Source of the DNA: Loripinus fragilis | Lineage: Eukaryota > Mollusca > Bivalvia > Lucinida > Lucinidae | Assembly (NCBI GenBank): GCA_964019695.1 | Contig: OZ026515.1 | Location: forward strand, 133,880,849 to 133,944,848 | Direction: 5' to 3' | Length of the DNA: 64,000 nucleotides | Part shown: positions 21,590 through 32,464 of the stretch, in pieces | Layout of the letters: the number at the start of each line of letters is the position of its first letter | Numbering within the stretch: the stretch's first letter is position 1 | Position numbers and translations under genes: made by a program | The notes under the pieces: generated by a model | Databases searched by the model: none | The model's input: the letters and a program-made list of their open reading frames with translations, nothing else | What the model was told of the DNA's origin: nothing

Positions 21590-22860
21590 CATATGTGAAA
21601 CAACCAACACACTTGATAGAAATATAATGACAATTAGACCTTGCTTAACGTCATATATATATATATATTGGCTACTCTCTAATATTAATCATATGAAGAT
21701 AGAATATATAGCATCTGTGGAAAAACCCAAATTTTCTGAAATCAACAGTTGAAATTTCACAAAAGCGTAATCACTATTTGATTTTTTCATCCGATCGAAT
21801 ATTTTCCATAAGTTCAGAAAAAAACCTCAGTCAAGATTACTAGTTCTCAAATTATTTTGATATGCAGAACTACTAGAATTTTTTCATCCGATCAAATAGT
21901 TTCCATTAACCAAACTACTGAAATTTTCACAATGTTGCAGGCGAGACTACATGTTTTGCTAGATCTAAAGTGGCAGGCGAGACTACAATTTTTGCTAGGA
22001 CTATAGTGTCAGGTGAGACTACATTTTTTGAAAAAAATTGCAAGAAGTATCAGGCACTGTATAAACAGTACCATTACTCCCCCAGTACTATCCTAACCTC
22101 GGAATCCCTGGCGATTGAAACTGTCTCAAATACAAGTCAAATTCCTGCATGTCTCTATGGACCAGAGAATTTGAGGCGGAGCCACTCCAACCCGAAGGCT
22201 GGCGCCCTTAAACAGCCGAAGCTGCTCTACCTTTTTAAATGCATATTCAACAGTTTCTGAAGCACAAAGCTTCTCTACGGGCCTCGGCGGATGTATAGAG
22301 TACCAGTGGTCAGTTATTTTTGTTCAACATATATCTCTACTGACTTAATAAGCAAATATTTGCGATTCATATATAAAGTAATCCTATAACAAAATGAGTT
22401 TGGAATGGTGTACCAATGTTACACTATCCCATAATAGTTTTCATGCCTTATAGTATGTAAAATGGATAACTTGAATATAAGAGCTATCTTATGGTAAAAA
22501 TTTGAAGTCAATCGGATAAAAAATACTGGAGCTGTTACAAATTTTGCATATTTTTTTACCGTGAAATTTTTTATTCAAGGGAGATAATTCAATGACAAGA
22601 ATCGGATTTCTAAAAAAGTAAAAAATCATATTTTTGCAATAACTTGAGTTTGCCTTGACCGTTTTTCTAAATTGTTTCACCCTATAAAAGCTGAGAACAA
22701 TAGCTATCTTATCACATACATTATATTTATTTTATCTGCAGTTAACACATAAAGAGAGCAAATCAGTTATGGCATATCAAATACCAACAGAAATACAACA
22801 TAAAATTTGGACTCATGAATTTTACTGAGTTATTTTATATATCATCACAGAAGGACCTTT
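21590..22860. other. Non-coding interior of the Polinton-like element
   Basis: AT-rich, about 1.2 kb upstream of the capsid-like gene, where the promoter of the leftward genes must lie. A (TA)n tract is at about 21653-21670. Weak tandem similarity is seen around 21880-22030 (repeated GCAGGCGAGACTACA). The open frame at 21970-22260 overlaps these repeats and shows no gene-like features. Confidence 0.5.
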
Positions 22861-23039
22861 ATTCCACTAAAATGACTAAGTTATTTTCAAAGCTAAATTT
22901 GACTAAGTTATTTTCAAAGCTGGAAATTATCACAATCATACACCAGCCAGAATGGCCCAAAAAGTTATTCACAGCTCAATGCTCAAGCCTACCAGGGATT
23001 GATTGGAGAGAGGGTACAAGTCAAATTGTCAAATGTGTA

Positions 23040-23365
23040 GGTGTGGAAACTCCACATTGTGGAGATGTTGAGATGTGGTGGATCCACATTGTCAAGATGT
23101 GGAGATGTGGTGGATCCACATTTTAAGTGTGGTGGCCCACATATAATTCGTATTTACCCAAGAAAGAACGTAAATCTCCATTATTCTGACCCACAATATA
23201 TCTGCATTTATTCACATTTGAAATGTGGGAATCCACATTGTTCCACAATACATCCAATTTGCTCCACATTACATCCACATTCAAAATGTGGAGATGTGGT
23301 GGATCCACATTGCATCCACATTTTACATGTGAAGGTCCACATTACATCCACATCTCAAGCGATAT
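23040..23365. repeat. TGTGGA/TCCACA motif array, right TIR
   Basis: Mirror copy of the left array with a handful of substitutions. The pairs GTGGAGATGTGGTGGATCCA and AATGTGGGAATCCACATTG are preserved. Confidence 0.8.
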
Positions 23366-24394
23366 GGACACATTCATCAACATCTTATCATTAAACCCCA
23401 ATACTATTACATGCCAATGATGATTATCTAAGATATCAACAGAAGCTCTAACTTAATCATAAGATAGATACTAGCTATCAAATATGACTTCATGCAAGAA
23501 TCTGAAAAAGTGTAATTCTTAAATACTTTCAAGCAGCCTAATCATATCCAAGTACACGCTTACTCTAGATAAATTGACTAAGTTATTTTCAAAGCTGCAA
23601 GTTTTTTTTTATATATCATCACAGCAGAATCTTTATCCCCCTTAAAATGACTGAGTTATTTTCAAAGCTGAAATTAACTAAGTTATTTTATATATCACCA
23701 CAGCAGAGCCTTCATCACCCTTAAAATGACTAAGTTATTTTCAAAGCTGAAATTAACTAAAACATTTTATATATCACCACAGCAGAATCTTTAATACCTC
23801 TCAAATAAAACTAAGTTATTTTCCCAATAGCCCAGGAAACAATCATAATCATAAGCCAAACAGTGGATATGACCAGAAACCTATCATTATCATTGATCAG
23901 CCAGAATAGACCTCAAAAATAAACTAAGTTATTCTCAATAGCCCAGGAAACTATTACAGACCAACCAAAAATAAACTAAGTTATTTACCCAACAGCCCAG
24001 GAAACTATTACAATCAGAAGCCAACCAGTAGATATGACCAGAAAACTATCATAATCATAGCCCCAACCAGAATAACTCTCAAATAGACTAAGTCATTCCC
24101 AATAGCCCACGAAACAATCACAATTATAGACCCAGCCAGAATAACTCTCAAATAGACTAAGTTATTCTCAATAGCCCGGGAAACTATCATAATCATAAAC
24201 CCAGCCAGAATAGACCTCAAAATACACTAAGTTATTCTCAATAGTCCAGGAAACTATTACGGACCAACCAAAAATTAATTAAGTTATTCTCAATAGCCAA
24301 AGAAACTTTCACAATTTTAGGCCCAGCCAGAATAATCCCCAAAAATAAACTAAGTTATTCACAGCTAGTCACTCAAGCCTACCGGGGTAGACAT

Positions 24395-24461
24395 CTCTGG
24401 GGTCATTTTTTAGCCTGAAAAATTCTAAGTTCTTTTCAGGCTTAAAAAAATGACCCCAGAG
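24395..24461. repeat. Terminal hairpin inside the right TIR
   Basis: CTCTGGGGTCATTTTTTAGC pairs with GCTTAAAAAAATGACCCCAG around a short loop, the counterpart of 17699-17764. Confidence 0.85.
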
Positions 24462-24478
24462 TGTCACCCATTACTACT

Positions 24479-24484
24479 AACATT
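24479..24484. repeat. 6-bp target site duplication, right
   Basis: AACATT directly after the CT-3' end of the element; AACATC precedes the left end. Confidence 0.75.
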
Positions 24485-24792
24485 ATTGCTGGCTCTCCAT
24501 CAAAAGTATGCACCTAATTTTACAGTTGTTGTCAGTGTTTTACTGCCAATTTGTTATCAAATTTGCTCGGGTATGCCATATTTGTGCGTTTTTGTTAAAG
24601 AAGCTGCGCGATTATTAGGGTCAATGGCTGATAACTTGGAGTAAAAGTTTGTCTGTGGTCGGTATTAGAACATTACAATGACCAGATAAGGTTGCAGCAA
24701 AAACTATAAGCGCTAAATTTATTGCTTGTGAACTTTGGGTATAGAGGGTCGGTACATTTGGAGTGGTACTGTGTCGTAACAAATGGCCCGTA

Positions 24793-25376
24793 AAGGGGTA
24801 CGTGCATTAAGAGGCTATTTTGGCCCCCCTATGAGGTCAAAAAATAAAAGTTGTTCTTCACAAGTTTCTTCTTATTAGTTTATTAGAACAATAGCCAAAG
24901 TGTAAAGGTCTGGTATTGATTCGACTTTTACGGTTGCTATGGTAACATAAATGGCGCCCAAAAAAGGCTGAAAATAGAAACATGACCATTTTGGAGCAAA
25001 TTTGAGACATGTAACAGAGGAATTAATATAGAGCACAAGCAAATACCAAAAAAATATTTTAACAGATGATGAGAATTATCATGGCACACAATATATTAAA
25101 AGTGTTTTTTGGTATTTGCTTGTGCTGATATCTAATTCTTAAAAAATCGGTCTCCAAAAGCCTCAAATTTGGCCTAAAATGGCAATTTCTCTATTTTAAG
25201 CCTATTTTGTCGGCCATTTTGGTTACCATAGCAACCGGTAAAAGCAAAATAAATGCCAGAATTTCACACTTGGGCTGTTCTTCTAACAAACCAACAAGAT
25301 GAAATTGGTGAAAAGCAACTTTCAGTTTTTGGCTCTTAAGGGGGCCAAAATAGCCCCTTAATGCACGTACCCCTTT
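24793..25376. mobile_element. ~580-bp foldback MITE
   Basis: AAAGGGGTACGTGCATTAAG then AGGCTATTTTGGCCCCC faces GGGGGCCAAAATAGCCCC then TTAATGCACGTACCCCTTT. Inverted similarity continues inward, for example GGTTGCTATGGTAAC against GTTACCATAGCAACC and CACAAGCAAATACC against GGTATTTGCTTGTG, so the whole element is nearly palindromic. No ORF. No clear target duplication. Confidence 0.85.
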
Positions 25377-25499
25377 CATTTTGCATTTTGGTGAATTGCA
25401 TAGTTATAGTTCTATCAGATATAAACTTACTACGATTGAAAATTATTTTCCCAAATGTTATAAAATCAAAAGAATTTCAATATCATTCAATTGTTTTTC

Positions 25500-25715
25500 T
25501 GAGTATATTTCTTTTTAGGTTCTGTTTTTACTATGAAATACTTCTTAGCTTTTGCTCTGAAATACCTTTCAGGCAATAGACTTTAACCAAAAAATTCTTC
25601 GCTCTTCACTTGCTATATAATATTTTTGGTTTTGTTCTGTTTTTACTCTGAAATATCTCTCAGCTTTTTACTCTGAAATACCTTACCAAATATTTTCCTC
25701 GATCGCTTCGCTCGC
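25500..25715 (+). repeat. Tandem repeat with TCGCTTCGCTCGC core, second block
   Basis: About two units of the 16790-17415 repeat: TTTTTACTCTGAAATA, CCTTTCAGGCAATAG, CTCGATCGCTTCGCTCGC. Everything recognisable between the two blocks is inserted elements, so they may once have been closer. Confidence 0.7.
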
Positions 25716-26259
25716 ACATACACAAATCATATAATTGGTTTCTTATTAATTGAGGCCCATTACTTTGATTTTGATAATGCAATGTATAAATGTATACATA
25801 TTCAAATAGCGTTTAGGCAATGTAATAACCATAAACTTTCTACATCATTTACCTCACTCACTTGAAGTAAAATTACATATACATAGAAATCGATTGCTTT
25901 GATTTTAATGTTTTTCATATCAGGATGGAAATGTATACATGTATGCGTGCATGTGCATGTGCATGCATGTAACATGTGTATGTGTATGCATACATATGTG
26001 TGTGCATGCATACATGTGTTATGAACATTTAGCAGCATGTACATGCATGTGCTTGCGTGCATACGTGTGTGTGTGTGTGTGTCCTGTTTGTACCCCCAAG
26101 TATTTAAGTAGGCCTCGCTGACTTTGCCCCCCCCCCCCCAATATTATAAAGCTTCCTACGCCTATGTACCAGATAGCGCTAACGGACGCGTAACGGACAG
26201 CAAAACTCTCTGTCCGTTCGTGTCCGTTCACATGCTTTGTGTTGCGTGTCAGGTATATA

Positions 26260-26879
26260 CACTGCTAAAAATATTTAAAGGAACACCTGATATTTTTCCA
26301 TAGGTGATAATGTTAGCCCCTGTCCAATAGACAAGTAATGCATTTCACTAGACAATACAACAGAAACCCAGTTTCTTTTACCATTTTTGATAAGATAATC
26401 AAAGATTGGGATCAACAAAAGTTTTTGATAAAAAAATCGATGCTTAAGTTCATGGCTCAAGATTTATAATTTTCAATTTTATTGAAAATGACGATTTTTT
26501 CTGGAACTCTGTAGAATCTTCCAAATTCGTAAATAACGTTACCTATTGGTTTCTGCAACATTAAAAGGCTATTGACTGTATGGAAATGATGCTGTTGTGG
26601 TGCTTGATTGAAAAATTCGTCTTAAAGTTTGGCTTTGAAAAAATGGGTATTTTTTAATAAAAATCCAATTTTACATAAAACGTCCCAGTGAAATTTCTGG
26701 AAAGGGACTACTTCATTTTTATCGACAAGCATCATCCTTGATAGGTTACCAAACTAATCACAGGACAAGCATGTTTTTGCCTTATAAATCAAAATCTCGC
26801 CATGAGTCAGACTATGCGTGCATTTGTATTGTGATCAATGGCAAAATACGCAGTGTTCCTTTAAATATTTTGAGCAGTG
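26260..26879. mobile_element. ~620-bp Tc1/mariner-type MITE with TA target duplication
   Basis: Inverted ends CACTGCTAAAAATATTTAAA then GGAACAC, and at the right GTGTTCCTTTAAATATTTTG then AGCAGTG. Each is flanked by TA (26258-26259 and 26880-26881). TA duplication with CACTGCTC-type ends is typical of Tc1/mariner elements. No transposase frame survives. Confidence 0.8.
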
Positions 26880-26957
26880 TATTTATTTATTCGAATCGAC
26901 TTTTGCATACATAAACTACGAAGGCCCAAATGGCTCACTTTTTCATTTCAGTGACAA

Positions 26958-27006
26958 TTCACAATTCTGAATTCCGAATTCTGAATTCCGAATTCCGAAT
27001 TTTGAA
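26958..27006 (+). repeat. 7-bp GAATTCY minisatellite
   Basis: Alternating GAATTCT and GAATTCC units, about six copies, followed by degenerate ones. Confidence 0.8.
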
Positions 27007-27255
27007 TAAACTTGATAGACGCTTTTATTTACTATATCATACACTTGTGTAAAACGCCAGACAGAGTGAGTGAGTACACCCTACACTCCAGAGGATTGTA
27101 GTTAAGGGCTTATTCAGTAGGATAAGGGGTACTTTGTGAAGTTGAATTTCCTTGTGTGGAATTTGGGGTTCTCCCTTTTGCATATAGAATAATGCATAAT
27201 CCATAGAGTACCTCTTGCGCAAGCGCTTAAATAGGCCTACTGAAGTAGGCACCTT

Positions 27256-27456
27256 TTTTGTTTGATTTGATTCTTTACGACCCATCAACACTTTTTCAGT
27301 TAAACAGGGACGGGTCTTCCTGGGTTGAACCAGTACTAAGCTAGGATAAATAAATGTGTCTTGCTCAAGGACCACAACGCAGTGACGCCGGTGAGGCTCG
27401 AACCCGCGGCCCCTCGGCCTCGAGTCAAGCACTCTACCACTGAGCCACTGCGCTCC
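27256..27456 (-). mobile_element. tRNA-derived SINE
   Basis: On the minus strand the copy starts GGAGCGCAGTGGCTCAGTGG TAGAG, with a polymerase III A-box (TGGCTCAGTGGTAGAG) and a B-box (GGTTCGAGCCTC), then a body ending in GTAAAGAATCAAATCAAACA. It is related to copies at 52439-52643 and 16646-16730. Near full length. Confidence 0.85.
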
Positions 27457-27784
27457 CGAAATAGCCACCTTTCTTCTAGCTGGTACTCACTTCCCTACAG
27501 AGTACCAAATGGGGAATCGGTGTTACCTGTAGAATGGGGGTTGTCTGTAGATACGCCATGGGGTTGAGGTACTCTGTAGAGTAGAGCTTCTTCCTAGGGT
27601 AGGAGGCACGCATGGGTGTTTATTGGTTACAAGTACATGTACACCCTAGTCTAGAATGGTAATCTGTGCAGTAAGGGTTATTATGTACATAAGAGTTACA
27701 CTGTAAGATAGGGCCTATATACCATTGGAGGTAACTTTTGAATGTCATTCTGAATTATGAATTTTGATAGATGCTTTCATTTAC

Positions 27785-28917
27785 TATATCATACACTTGT
27801 GTAAAGCGCCAGACAGACTGAGTTCAAAATGGCTGTGCAGATTTGATATTTTAGTTGATAACTAGTATTTGTGTGATGTGAAGTATTATTAAACAGCATT
27901 TGAAATACTACTATTTACGAAAGCCCTGTAGTGCCATTTCTTATTTCTAACTTCTAGCTTCTAACATCTATTTTAAAAAATAATAAGTGGCCCTACCAGG
28001 CTTATGCAAGAAGCCTGGTAGGGCCATTTCTTACTTCTAACTTCTTACTTCTTACTTCTTACTTCGATGTTTGTATGTTGGCACGTTAGTGTCCATGGAT
28101 GCGTTAGTATATGCGTACAGACGCCCATGTCTGTCTGTCTGTCTGTCTGTTGGTATGTATATACATGTATGTGTGTATGTCCAAATGAGGGTTTAATTGA
28201 AACACTCTGCGCATGTTGTGAAACATGTCAGACTATATTGGCACCGGAATCCTGGAAGTCTGTGAGTGTCTAGAAAGTGTCACAGACTGATCGAATGGTT
28301 TTTGGCGGGTCCTAGGAGGTAAAAACAGAGCTTAACTCGATTGGCATCTAAATCTTGTAAGTCTGCGAGTCACCAGAATGTGTCACAGACCAATGCATTG
28401 GCTTGGGGAGTGTCGCAGGAGTTCAAAACAGTGTGAGTGAGTGTGTACATGTATGTATATATGACAGTCTGTGAATTTCCTGATTTCTAACTTCTAACTT
28501 CTTACTTCTTATTTCTTACTTCTAACTTCTAACTTATTACTTTTAACCTCGATGTTTGTATGTTGGCACGTATGTGTCCATGCATGCGTGCGTACATGCG
28601 TGCAGACACCCATGTCTCTCTGCTGTTTGTCTGTCAATTTGTCTGACTGACAGTATGTATATATGTATGTTTGTATGTATACATGCATGTATACATATGT
28701 ATACATATGTATGTATGTAATAATGTATGTATGTATGTAATAATGTATGTATGTATGTAATAATGTATGTATGTATGTATGTATGTTTGTATGTATGTAT
28801 GTATGTATGTATGTATGTATGTATGTATGTATGTATGTATGTATGTATGTATGTATGTATGTATGTATGTATGTATGTATGTATGTATGTATGTATGTAT
28901 GTATGTATGTATGTATG

Positions 28918-28948
<31 letters not shown>

Positions 28949-30003
28949 GTATGCATTAATGTATGTATGTATGTATGTATGTATGTATGTATGTATGTAT
29001 GTATGTATGTATGTATGTATGTATGTATGTATGTATGTATGTATGTATGTATCAGATCCTCGAACAACATGGTAAGCTGACAGACAGACAGACATGTGTG
29101 TCTGCACGCATGTACGCACGCATGCATGGACACATACGGGCTAACATACAACCATCGAAGTTAGAAGTAAGAAGTTAGAAGTTAGAAATAAGAAGTTAGA
29201 AGTAAGAAGTTAGAAATAAGGACATTCACAGACTGTCATATATACATACATGTACACTCTCACACACACGCACACACAGACACAGACCCTCCCCAATCCA
29301 TTTCACTGTACTGTGACAACTTCTGGACACTCGCAAACTTTCAGGATTCCAGTGCCAATCGAGCTAAAATCTGTTTTAAACTGCGTCACTCTCCAAGCCA
29401 ATGCATCGGTCTGGGATACTTTCTGGACACTCGCATGCTTCCATGATTTAGGTGCCAATCGAGTTTAGCCCTGTTTTTACCTCCTAGGACCCGCCCAGAA
29501 CCATTCGATCAGTCTGTGACACTTTCTGGACACTCACAGATTTCCAGGATTCCGGTGCCAATATAGTCAGACATGTTACACAACATGCGCAGAGTGTTCC
29601 AATTAAACCCTCATTTGGACATACACACATACATGTATATACATACTTACATACATACAGACAGATAGAGGCGTCTGCACGCATGTACTCACGCATGCAT
29701 GGACACTTACGTGCCAACATACAAACATCGAAGTTAGAAGTTAGAATTAAGAAGTTAGAAGTAAGAAATGGCCCTACAAGGCTTCTTAGGGCCACTTATT
29801 ATTTTTAACATAGATGTTAGAAGTAAGAAGTTAGAAATAAGAAAATTAATGGCACTACAGGGCTTTCGTAAAATATCAGGATTTCAAATGTTGTCTAATA
29901 ATACTTCAAATCACACAAATACTAGTTATCAACTAAAAATATCAAATCTGCACAGCCATTTTGAACTCAGTCTGTCTGGCGCTTTACACAAGTGTATGAT
30001 ATA
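27785..30003. mobile_element. 2.2-kb palindromic foldback element with TA ends
   Basis: Left end TATATCATACACTTGTGTAA faces TTACACAAGTGTATGATATA on the right, consistent with a TA duplication. The inverted arms run about 27785-28690 and 29055-30003. They carry matching blocks: ACGAAAGCCCTGTAGTGCC, a CTTCTAA/CTTCTTA short-repeat tract, CGATGTTTGTATGTTGGCAC, AATGAGGGTTTAATTG, and AGTGTCACAGACTGATCGAA. The centre is a TATG microsatellite. Within each arm a ~110-bp unit with TTTCTGGACACTC is repeated. No protein is encoded; long frames rich in HTYIHTY or MYVCMYV are microsatellite translations. Confidence 0.85.
28690..29052 (+). repeat. (TATG)n microsatellite at the palindrome centre
   Basis: More than 75 copies of TATG with a few interruptions (TAATAATG near 28718-28763, TTTG near 28785, AAGTATGCATTA near 28947). 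It forms the loop region between the two inverted arms. Confidence 0.95.
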
Positions 30004-30325
30004 GAGGGAGTTCGAGAAAGAACCGGAGTAACAAATTTTCAACATTGGTTAAACAAAACCAACCCCGAACGCACTCTGGTTTAACCGGAGTGACGTCATC
30101 AATCGACCAGAGACCAACCAGCCAAAATACGCCTGTTCCTCTAGTTTCAAAATGGCGGCTAAACGCAAAAGAGCTGCCAAGTTTAGATTGAAATTGGCAT
30201 TTGAACATAATCTACGGCTTTTCTAATCCATATATGATACGATTGGAAGGCTTACACAGGCAAAATATGTCTGTGATGCACTATGAAGCAAAAACCTGCA
30301 TATAGCTGTCCACATATAAAATATA
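30004..30325. other. CRE-containing stretch with a short ATG frame
   Basis: Contains GGAGTGACGTCATCAATCGA (a perfect TGACGTCA palindrome) about 60 bp before ATGGCGGCTAAACGC. That frame gives a basic 24-residue peptide ending in a TAA at about 30225. It resembles a promoter with a first exon, but there is no convincing splice donor and no recognisable protein. Confidence 0.25.
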
Positions 30326-30652
30326 CCGGGCCGCGTAGCGCAGTCGGTAACGTGTCTGGCTACAGATGCGTGTCTGACTGCAGATCCAGGGGTCGCGAGT
30401 TCGATCCCGACCCATTCCCATACTTTCGTGGAGATTGATCATGAAATAATTTCTACGGTCATTCTCCTCCCTTCCGCTGATTCATTCAAGAAGGGTTGTT
30501 GTCAGTTACAAGCGAAAGCATGTGCACAAATTACTGGTTAACCGCTTGTTCAAGCCTGCCCAGGAAAACGTGTGGTTAGGTGAACTGACCGTCCCGCAAT
30601 GACCATAGCTGTTGACTTGGGACGTAAAGCAACAAAAACAAACAAAACAAAC
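30326..30652 (+). mobile_element. tRNA-derived SINE, full length
   Basis: Head GGGCCGCGTAGCGCAGTCGG TAA (A-box) and GGTCGCGAGTTCGATCCC (B-box), then a ~220-bp body. The end is GTTGACTTGGGACGTAAAGC followed by an AACAAAAACAAAC tail. The tail resembles that of the 27256-27456 SINE while the tRNA head differs, as in families that share 3' ends. Confidence 0.85.
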
Positions 30653-32085
30653 ATATAGAATAGAGAATACAAACATTGCCCAATACATAGTATACAAGTA
30701 TTGACTTTTAAAAAAATGTTAGCGTTCGTTTAATTCTATCATAGTATACATTCATGCACATTGCACTGCATGCTTGTTTTTTTATTTCACTTCCCATGTT
30801 CGTTTCTTCTAAAGATCGTCTTTTAACGCCCCAGCTTTAAAGTCATTGGCCTAATAATCGTCAAGAAGATATTTTAAGTTTTCTATTAAATAATGTTGGG
30901 TCGACCATCTTCATAATGTGACCTAGGCAATTTGTGTAAACCTTTTTGCCCTCATGCCAAGGAAAAGGAAATTAGAATGTCTACAAAATGTGGTTCATGG
31001 TTATGAGGGTCTGGATGGGGGGATTGGTATTCACTATTCATTTATATTTAGCCTGTTTTTCATCCCATTAAAATTTGGGTTATTCATTAAAATATGACCC
31101 ATAGTTCATTAAAATCTATTCGAATTTAAATTCACTATTTATTATTTTTTCTTCTATTCATTAAAAAATAGGATTATTCATCAGTTTTAGGCACTCATTA
31201 TTCACTATTCATTATTTTTTGACTCATTATTCACTGTTCATTATAAAAAAGGCCATTATTTACTAATCAGTATACCCCATCAAGACCCTCGGCTATGGTG
31301 GTAATCTTTATGATATGACTTGGATAATTTATGCAATTTTTTGTGTCCTCGTGCCAAGGAGGAATTGTGTGAATGTTTAGCTTCCCATAGGTGGTACTCT
31401 CATTTTTCTTCATACGTAGGCTCGGACCAGCATATACCGTTCGCCCCCAAAAGTATCAGGAGTATCAAGCAACCCAACCCCCCTCAAAAAATCTTTGAAA
31501 TTTTAGCAACCCGAATTCTGTCCCTTGACCTTAAGAAAAAATCAAGAATGCATAGAAATTGACCCCTAAATCTAGTCCAATTTTATGATGACCCAAAATA
31601 GATATATATTAAAAAAATCTTTATATCCGCATAAATATATTTTTCTCCGAAAACCCCCCAAAATATTAAAATTCAAAATTTTGAAGCAAAAATAATGGTC
31701 CAAGCCTACGTATGTATGATCATATCAGAGTACCCCACCCCCTCCCTGGGAGTGGCTTCTGGGAAGATTGTTAATGTGTAGAACTTATATTTGTTAGCTT
31801 TAGTATTAAGTCCATTCAAACCTGCCATACCATAGGGAAAAACAGTATCTTGGAAATCAGTATATTGCATTTTGACGATGATACAGAAAAGGACGAGAAG
31901 TCCTGCTCCCTTCCCTAGACTGTACGTTTTCCTTTTATGTGACTGAGTCTTTAGTACATGGCCATTTACAGTCTATACATGTAGCAAACAAGATCTGTCT
32001 CAGTTACGTGACAAACATACCAGAAGTAATGGGTCTAGCATGTGGCACTTTTGTGGTAAGTTATTTGAAAACACTGGACATATTA
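30653..32085. other. No gene recognised
   Basis: AT-rich. At about 31020-31270 there is a degenerate repeat of TTCATTAAAAT / TATTCACTATTCATT words. No supported gene or RNA. Confidence 0.5.
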
Positions 32086-32089
32086 TTTT

Positions 32090-32455
32090 TAAGATTTTTT
32101 TTCTAAAACTGAGGACAGAAATCAATGGCACCGTGACCCTGAAGCAGTATATAACACTCCACGGTTCCAAAATGTATCCACAAACCAAATATGGAATTCC
32201 TATCTAACATGAAATACAGAAATGCTAGAACCCTGGAAACAGTATGTGACGCTCTGCGGCACCAAGATGTATTCAAATAGCAACTTTGGGATTCAGACCC
32301 CCCAACCCAATTATATAGGATATATGCTTCAGGCACAGTGTTTCTAGAACTGAGACTAGAGGTCAATGTCAGAGTCAAAGTGACCCAAAATTGTATGTGC
32401 CACTCCGAGAACCTAGATGTGACCACAAACCAAACTCTCTCCACTTCCTACGTAT
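32090..32455 (+). repeat. ~120-bp tandem repeat, about three units
   Basis: Units share AACTGAGGACAGAAATCAAT, GTGACCCTGAAGCAGTATAT and ACCAAGATGTATCCACAAACC-like words. A further diverged unit is at about 33485-33610. The minus-strand frame at 32103-32444 is a product of the array. Confidence 0.65.
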
Positions 32456-32464
32456 AGTGTCGAT

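Larger units (their letters stand above)
17682..24478. mobile_element. Compact Polinton/Maverick-like element (6.8 kb)
   Basis: The ends begin AGTAGTAATGGGTGACACTC and finish with its complement, giving an AG...CT boundary with a 6-bp target duplication. The terminal inverted repeats are 1.4-1.6 kb. Three adjacent leftward genes fill the middle: a capsid-like protein, a basic protein and a C2HC-finger protein. Long inverted repeats, AG ends and 6-bp duplications are known Polinton hallmarks, and the two recognisable proteins belong to families I associate with Polinton/adintovirus genomes. Full Polintons are 15-20 kb and encode PolB, a retroviral-type integrase, a packaging ATPase, a protease and a major capsid protein. 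None is visible here, so this copy depends on helper functions or is a decayed or satellite form. The host is an invertebrate and the element is an old genomic copy. Confidence 0.75.
22865..24478 (-). repeat. Right terminal inverted repeat of the Polinton-like element
   Basis: About 1.6 kb, the reverse complement of 17682-19040. It is longer than the left arm because the CTAAGTTATT...AATAGCCCAGGAAACTATTA block has more copies here (about 23810-24350) than on the left. The TGTGGA array and the terminal hairpin are both retained. Confidence 0.85.

Noticed and set aside
17682..24478. Interpretation as a plain long-TIR MITE or foldback element
   Set aside because: The interior encodes an intact 280-residue protein and two further frames of element type, and the ends and duplication fit Polintons better.
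28543..29151. Long minus-strand frame of about 200 residues made of HTYIHTY repeats
   Set aside because: It is the translation of the TATG microsatellite; all frames on both strands are open for the same reason.
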